Positions 37,401 through 48,200 of a DNA stretch of 64,000 nt are shown here, piece after piece (within the stretch, counting starts at the first letter, position 1; the number at the start of each line of letters is the position of its first letter). The stretch comes from Macquaria australasica (Eukaryota > Chordata > Actinopteri > Centrarchiformes > Percichthyidae). The notes below the pieces were generated by a model. That model made no database searches and had not been told where the DNA came from. It was given only the letters and a program-made list of their open reading frames with translations. The stretch is taken from the NCBI GenBank assembly GCA_005408345.1, contig SEMN01000794.1:1-64000 (forward strand), in the 5' to 3' direction. The translations under genes were made by a program, and so were the position numbers.

Positions 37401-40400
37401 TTAGCATAAAGACTTGAAACGGGGGGAAACAGCTGTTCTGGCTCTGTCCAACAGTAACAAAATCTGTATAACAGCACCTCTAAAGCTAATTTATTAACAC
37501 CTTATATCTAGTTTTCTGACTGTAATCTCAGCAAAAATAGAAGAGTACAAATGACAATTAGTGGTTTTACAGGGGTTACATGCAGGACTATTTCTTGGCC
37601 GGATGCAGTGACTTCATGGAATCTAATTGTCAGCGTGAGGCTGCCAGGCAACCAGCTAAGACTGACACTGCGCCTGGCCAAGAATAAGTCTGGAAGATAA
37701 CCCCCCCTTTAATCAGCTTTATAGGTGCTGGTAGGAGGATCATGTTACCTTTGGACAGAGCTAGCTGTTTCCCCCCCGTTTCCAGTCTTTATGCTAAGCT
37801 AAGCTAAGCCGCTGCTGGCTTTAGTTTCATATTTACTGTACAGACGTAAAACTCAACTAGCTCTCGACCAATGTTATTCTATATTTCTTTTAAACCACCA
37901 ACACCCTTGGAATATATATGTGAGAGCTTTCACATCAAGACTGCAAAACTCTGTGTGATGGCGAGAGTTTGGATCTCATCCAGTATCCAGACAGATGTCG
38001 TGATTGAGGAGCGCAATACTTGCCTGAATCAGGACTGTCTGGCAGTGAGGCTGAGACAAAGGCTTGGTTCACCCTAGTGAGGGGAGAGACGGGGTGGGGG
38101 AGTAATGCTAATGTACTTGGGAGACAGTGAAGGAGGGAGAGAGGAAAAGGGGGTGTGGGGTAATGCATTAGGGTCAGTGGGTCGAATTCTCTCATAGTAT
38201 CGGATGATATCACCGCACACGGGTGGAGGGAGGGAGAAGGCTGACGCAAAGTCGAAGTACCACTCAGCAATGGATGATGAAGAGGCTTTTATTGCATAGG
38301 GAGGCCAGTGTTCTGTGGTGTGAAGCCCTGTGTGTGTGTGTGTGTGTGTGTGTGTTTCCCCAACACACAGGCTAACACAGAGGCCTAGATTAAGACGTCT
38401 AAGCAGACAGGACCACACCACTGTGAGACTAAACATAGAAACAAGGGCAAGCGAATGCATCCCCGCTCTCTGCTCCCTAGACCTGTGATCCATCAGGTCT
38501 GTGCTTTTAGTCTTGTTTGTGTTCTTTTGGGCTGCTGTGTGTGTGTGTGTGTGTACAAGTGTGTCTGCGTGTGTCGCCTGTCTGCGTGTGGCCGTGGTCT
38601 CCCAAACCCTGACCGCAGAGAGCGCGTGGGAGATGTATATTTGTACTAGAGCCCCGGGGAACATCAGATGATGAGGGGTGAGGGGAGGGAAAGAAAAGAG
38701 AAAGGATGGGGTGCTCGTTTTTAGAGTGGGACAGTGGAAGACATATGAGGTGAGGAGAAGGAGAGGAGGAACAATGATGTGGTGCATTTCCCAAGGGAGT
38801 GCTTAATTCAGGTTCATGCACTTAAGGGTGTGCAGGAAGGGCATTAAACAGAAGAACAGAGAAAGTCATGCAGAGGAGGAAGCAAGAATATCCACGCGAT
38901 TCATATCTGAACCAGACGCCCATAACTCACACTTAAACTGACCCCCAACTGTCTCTACTTTCCTCTCCATGACTTTTCTCACCTTGACCCTTCTCCTCCA
39001 GTCCATCATTCACTTCGTACACTGTTTCCTCCCCATCTCACTCTGTTTTTACATCCCTTTTCCTGCCCTCTGAGTCAGCACATTAGCCCCTGCATGGCTC
39101 TTAACCAAATCAACCCTCTACGGGCGCACCACAGCCTTTCATTAAGATAAAAGCTCAGGCACACACACACACACCGATTGCACGTACAAACCAAAAAAAG
39201 ACCCATGCGCACACACACACACACATGTGTACATTGACAACTGGGGAGGATGTGAATGGACTGAGTCTGGACTCCAGCCACTGGGAGTACTGATGCCTGC
39301 ATAAATTCACAGCTATGTCTTGCTCCAGGCTTTGCTGAAAAGTGAAGAGCAGGTGAGGTGGACTGGAATTAAAAGGGAGAGCGCGATAAAAAAATCTGAT
39401 GTAAAATGCTGCAGGAGGATAAACAGAAAGACATGATCAAGACCATCTCACAGCTAGTTTGGGTTCTCCCTTGTCTGCTGACTGTCAGCGTAACAGTTGC
39501 AGGGGCAATGAGGACAAGAGGGAGTAGCCAGGATACAGAGATGGACACTGGCAGCATTTTCTCTGGCTTCTCTCCAAAATCAGACATTGATCTTCACTGA
39601 CACACATTGCTGTCTTCTTCAGCTCCCCCCCCACCCCATAGTCTCAGATAGCCAGCTCTGTCTCCACAGGAGGCCAACAGAGGACAAATCAAAACACAGT
39701 AATAACCTAGTATGTGATTTGCTGTTTAGGCTCAGAGAGAGGAGAAACAATGACAGAGAGGGCGAGGTAAAGTGGTAAACCTCAGACTAAATAACAGGTC
39801 TACAAAGAGAGCCGGCAAGTGCTTTCTTTGAAAGCTGTAAAACTATTTTTTGTAAGGGACTGTATGAACATTATTGGGCGAGGAGCCATGAGCGTACAAG
39901 TATTAAAAAGTGAAGCTTAAGTGAATGAAGCAGAAAAGAGTATTTACATGCTACTTTCCAGATCAATAAAGCGCTCAGACAAAGTACATTAATGCTTTAC
40001 CATTAAATTACTATTTGCAAATGTTTTAATTTCAACAATTCATTTTTCTCAAATCATTTCAACACCCATCCCCTTTTATCACCTCGTTCCTGTTCTACTG
40101 CAACTGTAGCAGAAGTAGTGAAGAAATGTTCACACCTTTCCTGTTCCAGGAAACAGTTGAAACTGTTTCAAAAAATGGTTTCAAAATACATTTTTATTGC
40201 TTATAAGAAAAAGGAATTCGATTTTTTTCTACTGCATTGTATTTCCTCTTTTTTTTTTTTAGAACAATCTAAAAAATATATGAATATGTTAATACATCTC
40301 TATCTCATGCTGAGGAACCCGCACAACTGTAAAAGTTTTATCAAATCTATCTCAAACCGACTCTCTGTCATCCCTTCTCTCTTTCCTTCTGACTGTGTGT

Positions 40401-42070
40401 GATTGATGAAAATTCCTTGCCCAGGAGAAAATCTAACAGCGTGACCACCTGCTGGGGAGGGAGAGCGGGGGGGGATCCCTCAGGGGACGGTCAGTCAGAC
40501 ACAGTGGAGTCATGGTTTGTTAATGTGTGTGCCTGTGAGTGAATGAACAACAGAGAGAGCATGCATCTGATGGTAATAATGAGACTTCATTTCTAATGTT
40601 CATAAAAGCTTCCCATTCCACTTGCGTGCTGGCCCAAATCCAAAAGTGTTGTCCCCGCCGACATCTCCCCAGCTCCAGTCCTCCCTACTATCCCACCCAG
40701 CCATTGCACTGTCCATTAAAATGAGAGAGATACTCTGCTCCCTTCCTATCACCATCCCATTGTTGCTGGACAGGAACCGCTCCATCAGATTAGAAGATGT
40801 TGGGTCCTGAGGCACAGTCTTACTTCCTGTTTGCCCGAGGCACACAGATCGGGTGTCAACCCTCTGTCGTCCAAAACCATCACCCTCTTTTCCTCCCTTC
40901 ACCCCCCTCTCTGCACCCACAGGGGCACTGACCTTACAAACACGTCTATGTGACAGGTAACATCTGGTCAAATAATCAGGGCTAGCCGGGACGTCTGAGG
41001 ATACACAGGACATTATTGATGCCTAATAGGCTCTGATTTGATTTAATCAGATTGGAATACTTTGATACAGGTAACTATTTGAATTATTTTGGGGGAGTTT
41101 GTCTCTTTTTTTTTTTTACCTGTTCCTATGAAGCATTGCTACTCTAAACTAACCAGAAGTTGCCAGACATTTAACTTCCCTAATCCTATGAAACACTGCA
41201 ATGTAGTGGACTTTATTCAACTAAGTCACTCACTCATTTTTCTCCAGGTGTAGTCTGAGCTCCTGGCCCTCAGCTGAGATCAGAACCTGTGCCTCTGCCG
41301 GATGCTGGAAGGAATTAAAAAAAAAACACATTGTTCATCAGATAGCAGGAGTTCACTGAACGAGAGCTGACTTATATCAAGATTTAAATGTGTGTCAGTG
41401 GGTTTTTTTAATCAGTTTATTATCCAAATGGACAGAGAGCGAGACAGACCGACTCACCTCTTTGTTGGCAGACCTCCTGTGTCTGTGAGGATGCAGCCAT
41501 ATGGGATAAGTAATCTCATAACTCTGTACGTCCTCAAGGATGCTCCTCAGTGAATCCTGCTTATTGTCTCCTAACGAAAAACAGAAAAAGAATCCGAATC
41601 AGAAACAGGTTTACTGGCAAGAAGGTTTTCACATACAACGAATTTGCACTAGTATTTTGTGCATAACGGCCTCAATAAACATAATAAGAGAATAGAAATA
41701 AAGACAGAAGAAGAAAAAACGGGGGCAAACTATTGGAATATTTAAATTTTCTTTCATTTGTGCATTGGATGACTCACTTTTAACAATTAAAAAAATAATA
41801 AATACTAATATCGACTTTATGCATGCCCAACAAACAGGTGGGGTTTGCATTTTCAAAGCTGAATTCCAATGCAATGCAAACACCGATCTAGTTTTTCTAA
41901 GACACGTAAAAATCCAATTTCAGTCATGGCTCCGAGACACAATCAGACTCACCATTGTAAACACCGCCTTCAGATCCAGCAGCCTGAACACAGTGCAGGA
42001 ACACTATGAGACACAGGCACAGGGAGGACCGCACGGCGTCGCGAAGAGGAGGACGCGCTCCCGGACGCAT
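25732..42070 (-). CDS. ADAM19: ADAM19 (meltrin beta), membrane metalloprotease-disintegrin
   Basis: Zinc metalloprotease of the ADAM family that sheds ectodomains such as neuregulins at the cell surface and Golgi. Twenty-three exons, in transcript order: 42070-41953, 41570-41458, 41304-41234, 34363-34285, 34037-33961, 32172-31962, 31842-31777, 31306-31235, 31141-30975, 30759-30675, 30267-30128, 30004-29827, 29740-29651, 29522-29327, 28425-28317, 28194-27978, 27795-27718, 27070-26962, 26860-26731, 26582-26480, 26378-26007, 25888-25818, 25738-25732. All splice sites are GT-AG and all phases close; 952 residues, close to mammalian ADAM19. Order: signal peptide (LCLCLIVFLHC); prodomain (LHLEKNEQLLAPGY) with switch Cys near 194; furin site RERR at 223-226; catalytic domain; disintegrin (RCGNGYLEDGEECDCGEEE); cysteine-rich (RPAPDLCFKKVN); EGF-like (CNNNHNCHCDEGWAPPLC); TM near 727-748; proline-rich cytoplasmic tail with SH3-type motifs. 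EKNEQL, SGHANPAF and the final I-stop favour ADAM19 over ADAM8, 12 or 33. Confidence 0.95.
26007..26378 (-). CDS. ADAM19: ADAM19 exon for the proline-rich cytoplasmic tail
   Basis: A 372-nt, phase 0-0 exon encoding 124 residues of the intracellular tail. It carries KPPPVPAYSAG, QAPPPPSGPPPLPSL and PNRPPPPCPFNKP, which are class I/II SH3-ligand-like. The mammalian ADAM19 tail is likewise proline-rich and binds SH3 proteins such as Tks adaptors; that binding is family knowledge, not seen here. Confidence 0.85.
26731..26860 (-). CDS. ADAM19: ADAM19 transmembrane exon
   Basis: Encodes NLLPVLLVLPLVLF followed by VVLAAVGLWCRYRHKF, a single hydrophobic span followed by basic residues, i.e. type I topology. 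Confidence 0.85.
27110..27196. repeat. (TA)n/(TG)n compound microsatellite
   Basis: Alternating TA and TG blocks immediately upstream (on the - strand) of ADAM19 exon 27070-26962. Self-complementary and prone to cruciform formation. Confidence 0.9.
27286..27626. mobile_element. hAT-like MITE
   Basis: A 341-bp noncoding element bounded by CAGTGGTGGAAAGTAACTAAG at the left and TTGCACCACTG at the right, so the termini are inverted (CAGTGGTG / CACCACTG). Flanking 8-mers CCAAAGTT and CCAAGTTT resemble a decayed 8-bp target duplication. The AAGTAACTAAGTACATTTGC body is familiar from fish genomes. It is inserted in an ADAM19 intron. Confidence 0.75.
28317..28425 (-). CDS. ADAM19: ADAM19 cysteine-rich exon preceded by a UG repeat
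   Basis: A 109-nt exon (GRPAPDLCFKKVNEAGD to RSCKDR). Its acceptor is only about 25 nt downstream, in transcript sense, of a (TG)n tract of about 50 nt. The exon length is not a multiple of three. Confidence 0.9.
28451..28502. repeat. (CA)n microsatellite, reads (UG)n in ADAM19 pre-mRNA
   Basis: About 25 CA units with one AA interruption near 28493. It abuts the polypyrimidine region of the 28425 acceptor. Confidence 0.95.
30128..30267 (-). CDS. ADAM19: ADAM19 catalytic zinc-site exon
   Basis: Encodes MAHEMGHNFGMNHD, an intact HExGHxxGxxH zinc-binding motif (His 368, Glu 369, His 372 and His 378 in my numbering). CCQARAEDGGCIMAAATG, which holds the Met-turn, follows. The enzyme should be catalytically competent. 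Confidence 0.95.
30490..30600. repeat. interspersed repeat fragment in ADAM19 intron
   Basis: TTCAGTGCCTTGCTAAAGG, CACTTCAACATGTGGACAGG and GGGGATTGAACTACCAA match a phrase common in fish repeats. Only a fragment is present. Confidence 0.5.
31560..31632 (-). repeat. partial inverted copy of the 42773-43142 SINE-like repeat
   Basis: ATTCACACTCACATTCACACC, GACAATTTAGAGTCACC and CCTGCATGTCTTTG are the reverse complement of segments at about 42935-43000. Confidence 0.7.
33867..33884. repeat. 18-bp perfect palindrome
   Basis: TTCTTAGAATTCTAAGAA, in the ADAM19 intron between exons 34037-33961 and 32172-31962. It lies inside an AT-rich stretch that may be an old repeat. Confidence 0.8.
35443..35865. 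mobile_element. foldback MITE, copy with inverted arms
   Basis: The left arm carries CATTTTGGGAAATA, GAGTTAGATGAGAAGGT, GCTTAGCGTAAAGACTGGAA and GCACCTCTAAAGCTCACTAA. The right arm carries the same blocks inverted: GGGCTTTAGAGGTG, AGAGCCAGGCTAGCT, GATCTTCTCATCTAACTCTC and CCAAAATGTCAAACCATTC. The whole 420-bp unit is therefore a large imperfect inverted repeat. It is in an ADAM19 intron. Confidence 0.75.
37268..37870. mobile_element. foldback MITE, second inverted-arm copy
   Basis: The left arm runs from AAAAGGAATAGTTTGACATT through TGGATGAGAAGACTGATACC and ATCTTAGCTTAGCATAAAGAC. The right arm repeats the core inverted (TTATAGGTGCTGGTAGGAGG, TTTCCAGTCTTTATGCTAAG). The centre, near 37590-37690, has GCTGCCAGGCAACCAGC, also found at the centre of the 45435 copy. 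The right terminus appears decayed. Confidence 0.7.
38329..38356. repeat. (TG)n microsatellite
   Basis: About 14 TG units in the large ADAM19 intron. A shorter TG tract is near 38537. Confidence 0.9.
41589..41665. repeat. interspersed repeat fragment in ADAM19 intron 1
   Basis: AATCCGAATCAGAAACAGG, TTTACTGGCAAGAAGG and TTCACATACAACGAATTTGC form a phrase common to a high-copy fish repeat. Only a fragment is seen. Confidence 0.5.
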
Positions 42071-42310
42071 TCTAACAATTGGCTCCAAATGGATTTGCTA
42101 AACTGAGACATAAATGTGCAGTAAACTAGCCCGAGTGTCTCACATCAGACGGAGAAAACGCCGCCGGTGTGACATCGCGATAAGCCGAGCTGCTGCTCGT
42201 CTGAATGAGATGCTCGAAGACCGCGGGGCGCACATCTCTTTCATTCTCAACCCCTCCCTTTCATTACGCGCGCACGCGGAGAGGGACGCTGAGCTGTCGA
42301 GGAGGTGAAG
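42010..42310 (-). promoter_or_regulatory. ADAM19: CpG-rich ADAM19 promoter / first exon
   Basis: CpG dinucleotides cluster around the ADAM19 start codon (42070) and continue upstream (GGAGAAAACGCCGCCGG, ACCGCGGGGCGCACAT, TTACGCGCGCACGCGG), in contrast to the CpG-poor flanks. No TATA box is evident. It is a typical CpG-island promoter by composition. Confidence 0.6.
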
Positions 42311-42772
42311 CAAGGCAAGCCAGGATACGATGAAAAGATGTACGAGTGAGCAACAAGACGCTGAAATCAGCCTGATATTAGAAGCGCAAAGAGGCGATGT
42401 GGACGACTTTTATGGAGCATTAGCCAAATCTTAGACATTGTAAAAGGAAAAATACGCAAACAATTATCCTTGTTGTCTATCATTTTTATTCTTAATCTGT
42501 AATGATAAAAATCAAAATCCATTCTACAACGAAGCAGTGCTAATTGAAGAGGTTGTTTAAGGACTATCTGTATTATTTCTTAAAGGGGGACTCCAGCAAT
42601 TTAGTATTATACTTCCATAAAGTTGGTGAACTCACAAGAGACAGATTAAAAAAAAAAAAAGAGGACAGAATTGAAGCACTAGAGACCAAGATATACTATT
42701 AGTCATTATAGTCAAATTCAAGCTCCAAAAATGCTGAATCCTACATTTCCCATCATGCATCAAATAACATAT

Positions 42773-43142
42773 GGGGCAGCACGGTGGTGCAGTGGTTAGC
42801 ACTGTCGCCTCACAGCAAGAGGGTTCTGGGTTTGCACCCGCCGGTTGGCTGGGGCCCTTCTGTGTGGAGTTTGCATGTTCTCCCCGTGTCCGCGTGGGTT
42901 CTCTCTGGGCACTCCGGCTTCCTCCCACCATCCAAAGACATGCAAGTTAGGTTAATTGGTGATTCTAAATTGTCCATAGGTGTGACTGTGAGTGTGAATG
43001 TTTGTCTGTCTCTGTGTGTCAGCCCTGTGATTGACTGGCAACCAGTCCTGGGTGTACCCCGCCTCTCGCCCAGTGTCAGCTGGGATTGGCTCCAGCCCCC
43101 CGTGACCCTCTAAGAGGATAAGCGGTATAGAAAATGGATGGA
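42773..43142 (+). repeat. tRNA-like SINE-type repeat, near full length
   Basis: Starts GGGCAGCACGGTGGTGCAG with a box-A-like GGTTAGCACTG, continues through a decayed box-B-like GGGTTTGCACCC, and ends GATAAGCGGTATAGAAAATG. A very abundant fish repeat; its class (tRNA-derived SINE or MITE) is not settled from sequence alone. An inverted fragment is at 31560-31632. Confidence 0.75.
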
Positions 43143-44581
43143 GAAATGGCATCAAATAACAGACCCTCCCTGCCTGGCTAATGCCTACATCTTACAAACT
43201 CCACATCTCCAGTTTGTGACGCAAACTTTCTGTTATACAAGCCGAGATAATGCTGATGACATCACTGTGACATCATCAGGGTTATCTCCTCAGACTAAGA
43301 CATTATACAACTGTTTTCACCGCCTGAGTAGTACTCCTCAACTATTAAACTGATTTCTGTGTAAAATTGATGTAAATATAATGCTGCATTCACATAATGT
43401 GGGAAGAATGAGAAAATAAACATTGTTCATGCATTATTCACACTGTTTAAATTGCCTTAATTAGCTACTATTGCTGTGTTAAGTATTTGGAGTGGTTTCT
43501 TAACAAGTGAAAACAGATGGAAACAGTGTATATCTCTTTAAATTAGCTGAATCGATTGTATTAGTGTACACTGGATTTTATTTAGCTGTAACCACCAGTT
43601 TGTTGACACTGGTTCTTTTCAACAAGTGGGACATGTTTTTGCTGTCAGAAAGTCATGCTATCTCCGAGGCTTATGTGAACATCTTCCCCACTCTGTTGCT
43701 TGTAATTGCAGTCTGAACAATATGATGTGAACGCAGCTTACGTCTCAGCGGCTATGTAACCAATCAGAACTGAGGACAGGAGCTGATAAAGTATGGTATT
43801 GAGGTTGTGTTGGCTATTTCCTCCATTTTGTCCAACCAGTGGCCCAACGGGCTTAAGCTTAAGCCCTGCATGTAAACACATGCTGCCTTTAAATAACTGC
43901 ACCACTTGCCTCAACGCGCTCTGGTTTTTATACTATGGCCGTATGTCAAGTCACTGTATGTGTCGAGTTTGGCAGTGGTCCAGGTGAACTGATCTAAGCA
44001 CACAGTTCATGTCATTAAGAAAAAAGCAACTTCTGCAATCATAATGTGTTTTTATACATGTTACTTAATTGAAGTTAACTCATTATAGATGTCTTATTAA
44101 AACAAACAGGCTTCTGCAAAAGAATTTGATCATAAATGTGAACGGAAGAGTCGAATCCTGGTTACATAAAGTACAGTAGAGAAGCTACGTGCTTTTAACA
44201 AGGTCACGAAACCAAAAATACAGCTCTAATACCTGACAGTAACTGAGCCCACTACAGTAACAAAATACAGTGGGCTTCTACCACTTCAAGCTTCCAGCAG
44301 CCATTCATACTGAGCCGGTCATTTATAAGTGTGATGATAAATATGCCACCGAGCACATGTCAGGATGATAGAGTGTACGCAGGGTGTGTGAGGTATTCTT
44401 AGCACTGATGACAGCGCAGGCCACTGAATCCATTCACATCTCTAAATGGTGTCCTGGCTGCAAGACAAGGCCACACGTTACTGCCAAGGTATTGGTTTCT
44501 GCTTCACTCTGCTTATTCCTATGCCTCAGATACACTCTTTATTACTACAAACTGGACGTGATATTGCACTCTTTGCAGATG

Positions 44582-44626
44582 GGCTTCCTGAATCAACACA
44601 CACACAAAAAACAGGCTTCCTGAATC

Positions 44627-44668
<42 letters not shown>
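44582..44668. repeat. tandemly duplicated segment plus (CA)n
   Basis: GGCTTCCTGAATCAACACAC occurs twice, 32 nt apart (about 44582 and 44614). Each copy is followed by CA units; the second is expanded to about 20 units (44628-44668). Confidence 0.85.
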
Positions 44669-44671
<3 letters not shown>

Positions 44672-45226
44672 CCCTCAGCAAAAGAAGCAGTGGGCCAAGA
44701 GTAATCATGTTAAACATGCTGAACGATCAGGTGATGGTAGTATTCTAAATGGCATTCATGATATCAAATGAGGGTATATTTCTGGTGAAGCAACCTAAGA
44801 AGAGGAGTGGGCAGATGTCTGTGTCAGTATAAACTATCAAACTGCTGTGCATGTCCTCAATACCAACTGCTAAAAGATTATGAAATCATCTGCTTCCCTT
44901 TGAACATGACAGACATCATCACGCAATTTAAGCAGACTTAACTTCTTCTTTCTAAGGGAATGCTATGATAGAAGTTGAATGCATGAAAGTGAGAATGTGT
45001 CCCGGCTATAAGAGAGTAATCATCAAAGGCTTCAGTCTCAGAAAACGCTCTTTCAAGGGATTCAACGGTACTAAGCGTCACGGGTAGCATGTTGTTTGAC
45101 ACACAGTCATTCATCTGCATCAGTCAATACCAAGCTGTTCTATCATCTGTTCTGTATGGGTCCAATGCAACCTGGTCCTGGCTCCACTCAGTTCAGTATT
45201 CTCCTCCTACAGCAGCACAGGAGCCG

Positions 45227-48200
45227 TTAGCAGTCGTCGTCCTCCAGGATGTCTGGGTGTTCCTCCCAGAACTGGTCTCCTATGATGTCACAGTGGTAGG
45301 CCTGCACCCTCCTCCTGCTGCGAGTCACAGACACGTCCTTCTCCTCTTCATTTGGGCGCTTCATGCGTTTGGTGACAGTTTCGTCTCGCTTGACACAAAG
45401 AGTGAGGATTGTGATTAGTATAATTTAAGGTAACTTAAAGGAATAGTTCAACATTTTGGGAAATACCACTCTTATATATGTCTGGAGACTCTGCTGGTTG
45501 CCTGGCAACCTCCAGACTCCAGGAAGTCACTGCACTCGGCCGAGAAATATTCCAGCACATAACTTCTTGTAAAACCATTACATTTCGGTTTTTGTATGGA
45601 CTACAGAAACAAGACATAACGTGTTAATTAGTGGACTTTAGAGAGGCTGGTAGGTGGGTCTGTTTTTTTGTTTTGTTTTACCTTTTGACAGAGCCAAGCT
45701 GGCCGTTTCCCCTTGCTTCAAGTCTTTATGCTAAGCTAAGCTAACGGTCTCCTAGATGTAGCTTCATATTTAATGGGCAGATATGGGAGTGGTATCAGTC
45801 TTCTTATCTAACTCTCAAAAAAAGAAGGGGGGAAAAAGCAAATTAGCATATCTCCAAAAATGTCAAACTGTTCCTTTAAAAGAAAAATCCATCTTAAACA
45901 CTTCAATGCTATTTAAAAAATAGCTACTGGTGACACATCTTGTATTTCTGATTTTGGTTTGTTAATGTATGTTTCTTATTCTTGTGAATAACTAACCCAC
46001 AATGCAATGTCATATGGAGGTAATGTATGTGCAGCACTGTTGCAATAATTCACGATAATGCTGACCACTTTTCGTAGTTCCATATTTTCCTAAGCCTGCC
46101 AGGCAGCATTTTAATTTATTGTCCTTTCATTTCACTATGGTATGATGATCTATTAATAAACACTTGGAAGTTACTTGGGATATGTATTCCTACATAGTGA
46201 ACATTTCGCCACCTTTATTTTTTGTCAAGCTACATTATTGCCGTTTGGTAACGCAGAACGAGCAGGTTGACAAGTCTACCTGTTGATGCATTCAGAACAG
46301 ATCTGAAATTTAAAATTCAGCTGCACGATGGCAACCATTTTCATGCTAGATGAAAGACATTGATTTTTCTTTTTAAAGATTGTTTTTTGGGGCATTTCTT
46401 TACTTTTATTAGACAGCGATAATGAAGAGGCAGACAGGAAATGGGGGAGAGAGAAGGGTATGACATGCAACAAAGATCGCTGGCTGGAATCAAACCGGTG
46501 ACACATGGCCATGTGGCATGTGCTGTAACCATTCGGCTACGGAGGCGCTTCATGAATATCAATTTTCATGTGTTTTGAAAGTGGTAACCGTAAGCAAGTG
46601 AACCACATGACAGTGAGATAACTTGGACTAAACAATAGACAACTAGAGTTTTAGGGCCAGGTATAACAAAGCAGTAGATGAAGATGCACAGAAGAAATTT
46701 CAGCTTCATAAAAAAAAACAACAGGAAATGTCTTCGTTTTGGTGTCAACTGAAACTGCAAACTGCGACCAAGTGCACAAAGCAAAACCAAGAAACCCATC
46801 GCAGAGCACAGAAGACATGTAGGGAAAAAGTCAGATATCACTGACTAAAGTAGATGAGACAGTCGAGGTGGAAGTGGGTGCAGTGAAGGATTTAAAAAGC
46901 TTTCATCACACATTGAAAATCAAAGATATCTAACACAGTGGGATTAAGTGAAATTCTCGGTAATAATTGTCCAGACTCAAACCCTTTTTAAGCAGCTCAC
47001 CTTTTCCCAGATGAGAGTGCTGCCTTTCTTATGGAGGGCAGATTCATTGTTGTAGTTGATATCAAACTCGGAGAACAGGATCTCGTTTTTGTCTGCAGCT
47101 AACGTTCCCTGGAGGGAGACATAACATAGTTAGGCACATGCATGTAAATATTACAAAAATGTGTGCATACAGAAATCACTCAGGTGCCTCACTGGGTGGA
47201 CAGAGTTCCTAAAAGTCAACTCATCATCCTCACCACCAACAAAACCACTAAAATGACCACACCACCGACTGTTTCTACTGTTGTTTTGTTGTTTGAATTA
47301 GGAAATCTACTGATGCTATTATCTTTGATTTGGGCAGTTGTTTTCAAAGACATGTTTTTATAGTGAAAAGAGAACTAGGAAGAACAAAGGTTAGATGGGC
47401 TGTGAAAGACCTATGCTGCCCAAACACCATTTCCACAACTCGTCAGCTGTCATCACATCATCGGAGTTTCCCTCACAGTCCACTAGAGAATGAAGTGACT
47501 TCCAGGGAACAGCTGTGTCAGTCAGCGGCACTGCAGCTGCTGCAAACAGAGACAGACCTGGAAGATGTTACCCCTTCTGTTCAATTAGAGTTTGTTATTA
47601 TTATTTCCCTGTGCATCTTTGTAGTTATGGAGTAGTTATTACATTTTGATCACGTCCAAAACTGAGAGGGAACAGTAAACTAATTTGTGGTGTTACAAAC
47701 CACATACTGTATGTGTTCATTCATCTCCAATGAGAATAAACCAGAAGTGAATAATGGGGTGACCATGTGAATACACACAAAAAATAGGCCAATAAAATGC
47801 AGTCACAACTATACAAGCAGCTGCATCCAGAACCAAGTCCTCTTGCTAACATAACAAATGTCTTAAAAAAAGTTATGTAGTCAAAGTTTACAGAAGTGCT
47901 CCCTCGTGTTGGGAGTAGTGCGTAGAACTTGGAAAACGTGGCCTCATATGGAACACTGACGGTGGGAAGATTATATCTTAAAATGGGGAAAATCCCCAGG
48001 CAAACATCAATATCTGTATGTTTGCCTTTAATATCCTATACTACCCCAAGTGCATGTGCTGGTGTGTATTTTAATATATAAGGTTTGTTTAATTACTTAT
48101 CACATTATTTTTTTTATTATTATATTCTTAATCTTTGTTTATTTATTTATGTATTTTTATTATATCTATTGTTATTATTATGTTTCTTTACTATACTAGT

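Larger units (their letters stand above)
34364..41233 (-). other. ADAM19: large ADAM19 intron
   Basis: A 6.9-kb intron separating prodomain exons 41304-41234 and 34363-34285. It holds two foldback MITE copies (35443-35865 and 37268-37870) and a TG repeat at 38329-38356. Long open frames on both strands (for example 237 codons at 38074-38787, - strand) show no recognisable protein. Confidence 0.8.
42330..45226. other. ADAM19-THG1L intergenic region
   Basis: No gene was recognised. It holds a SINE-like repeat (42773-43142), a CA repeat with a tandem duplication of its flank (44582-44668), and possibly the THG1L 3' UTR up to a candidate AATAAA on the - strand at 44538-44543. SOX30, which I recall between these genes in mammals, is not visible. 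Confidence 0.6.

Noticed and set aside
38074..38787. 237-codon open frame on the - strand in the large ADAM19 intron
   Set aside because: Low-complexity, Pro/Ser/His-rich translation that runs through TG repeats; no recognisable domain and no splice-compatible boundaries with ADAM19.
40600..41013. 137-codon open frame on the - strand in ADAM19 intron
   Set aside because: No similarity I recognise, not phase-compatible with the neighbouring prodomain exons, which already join to each other in frame.
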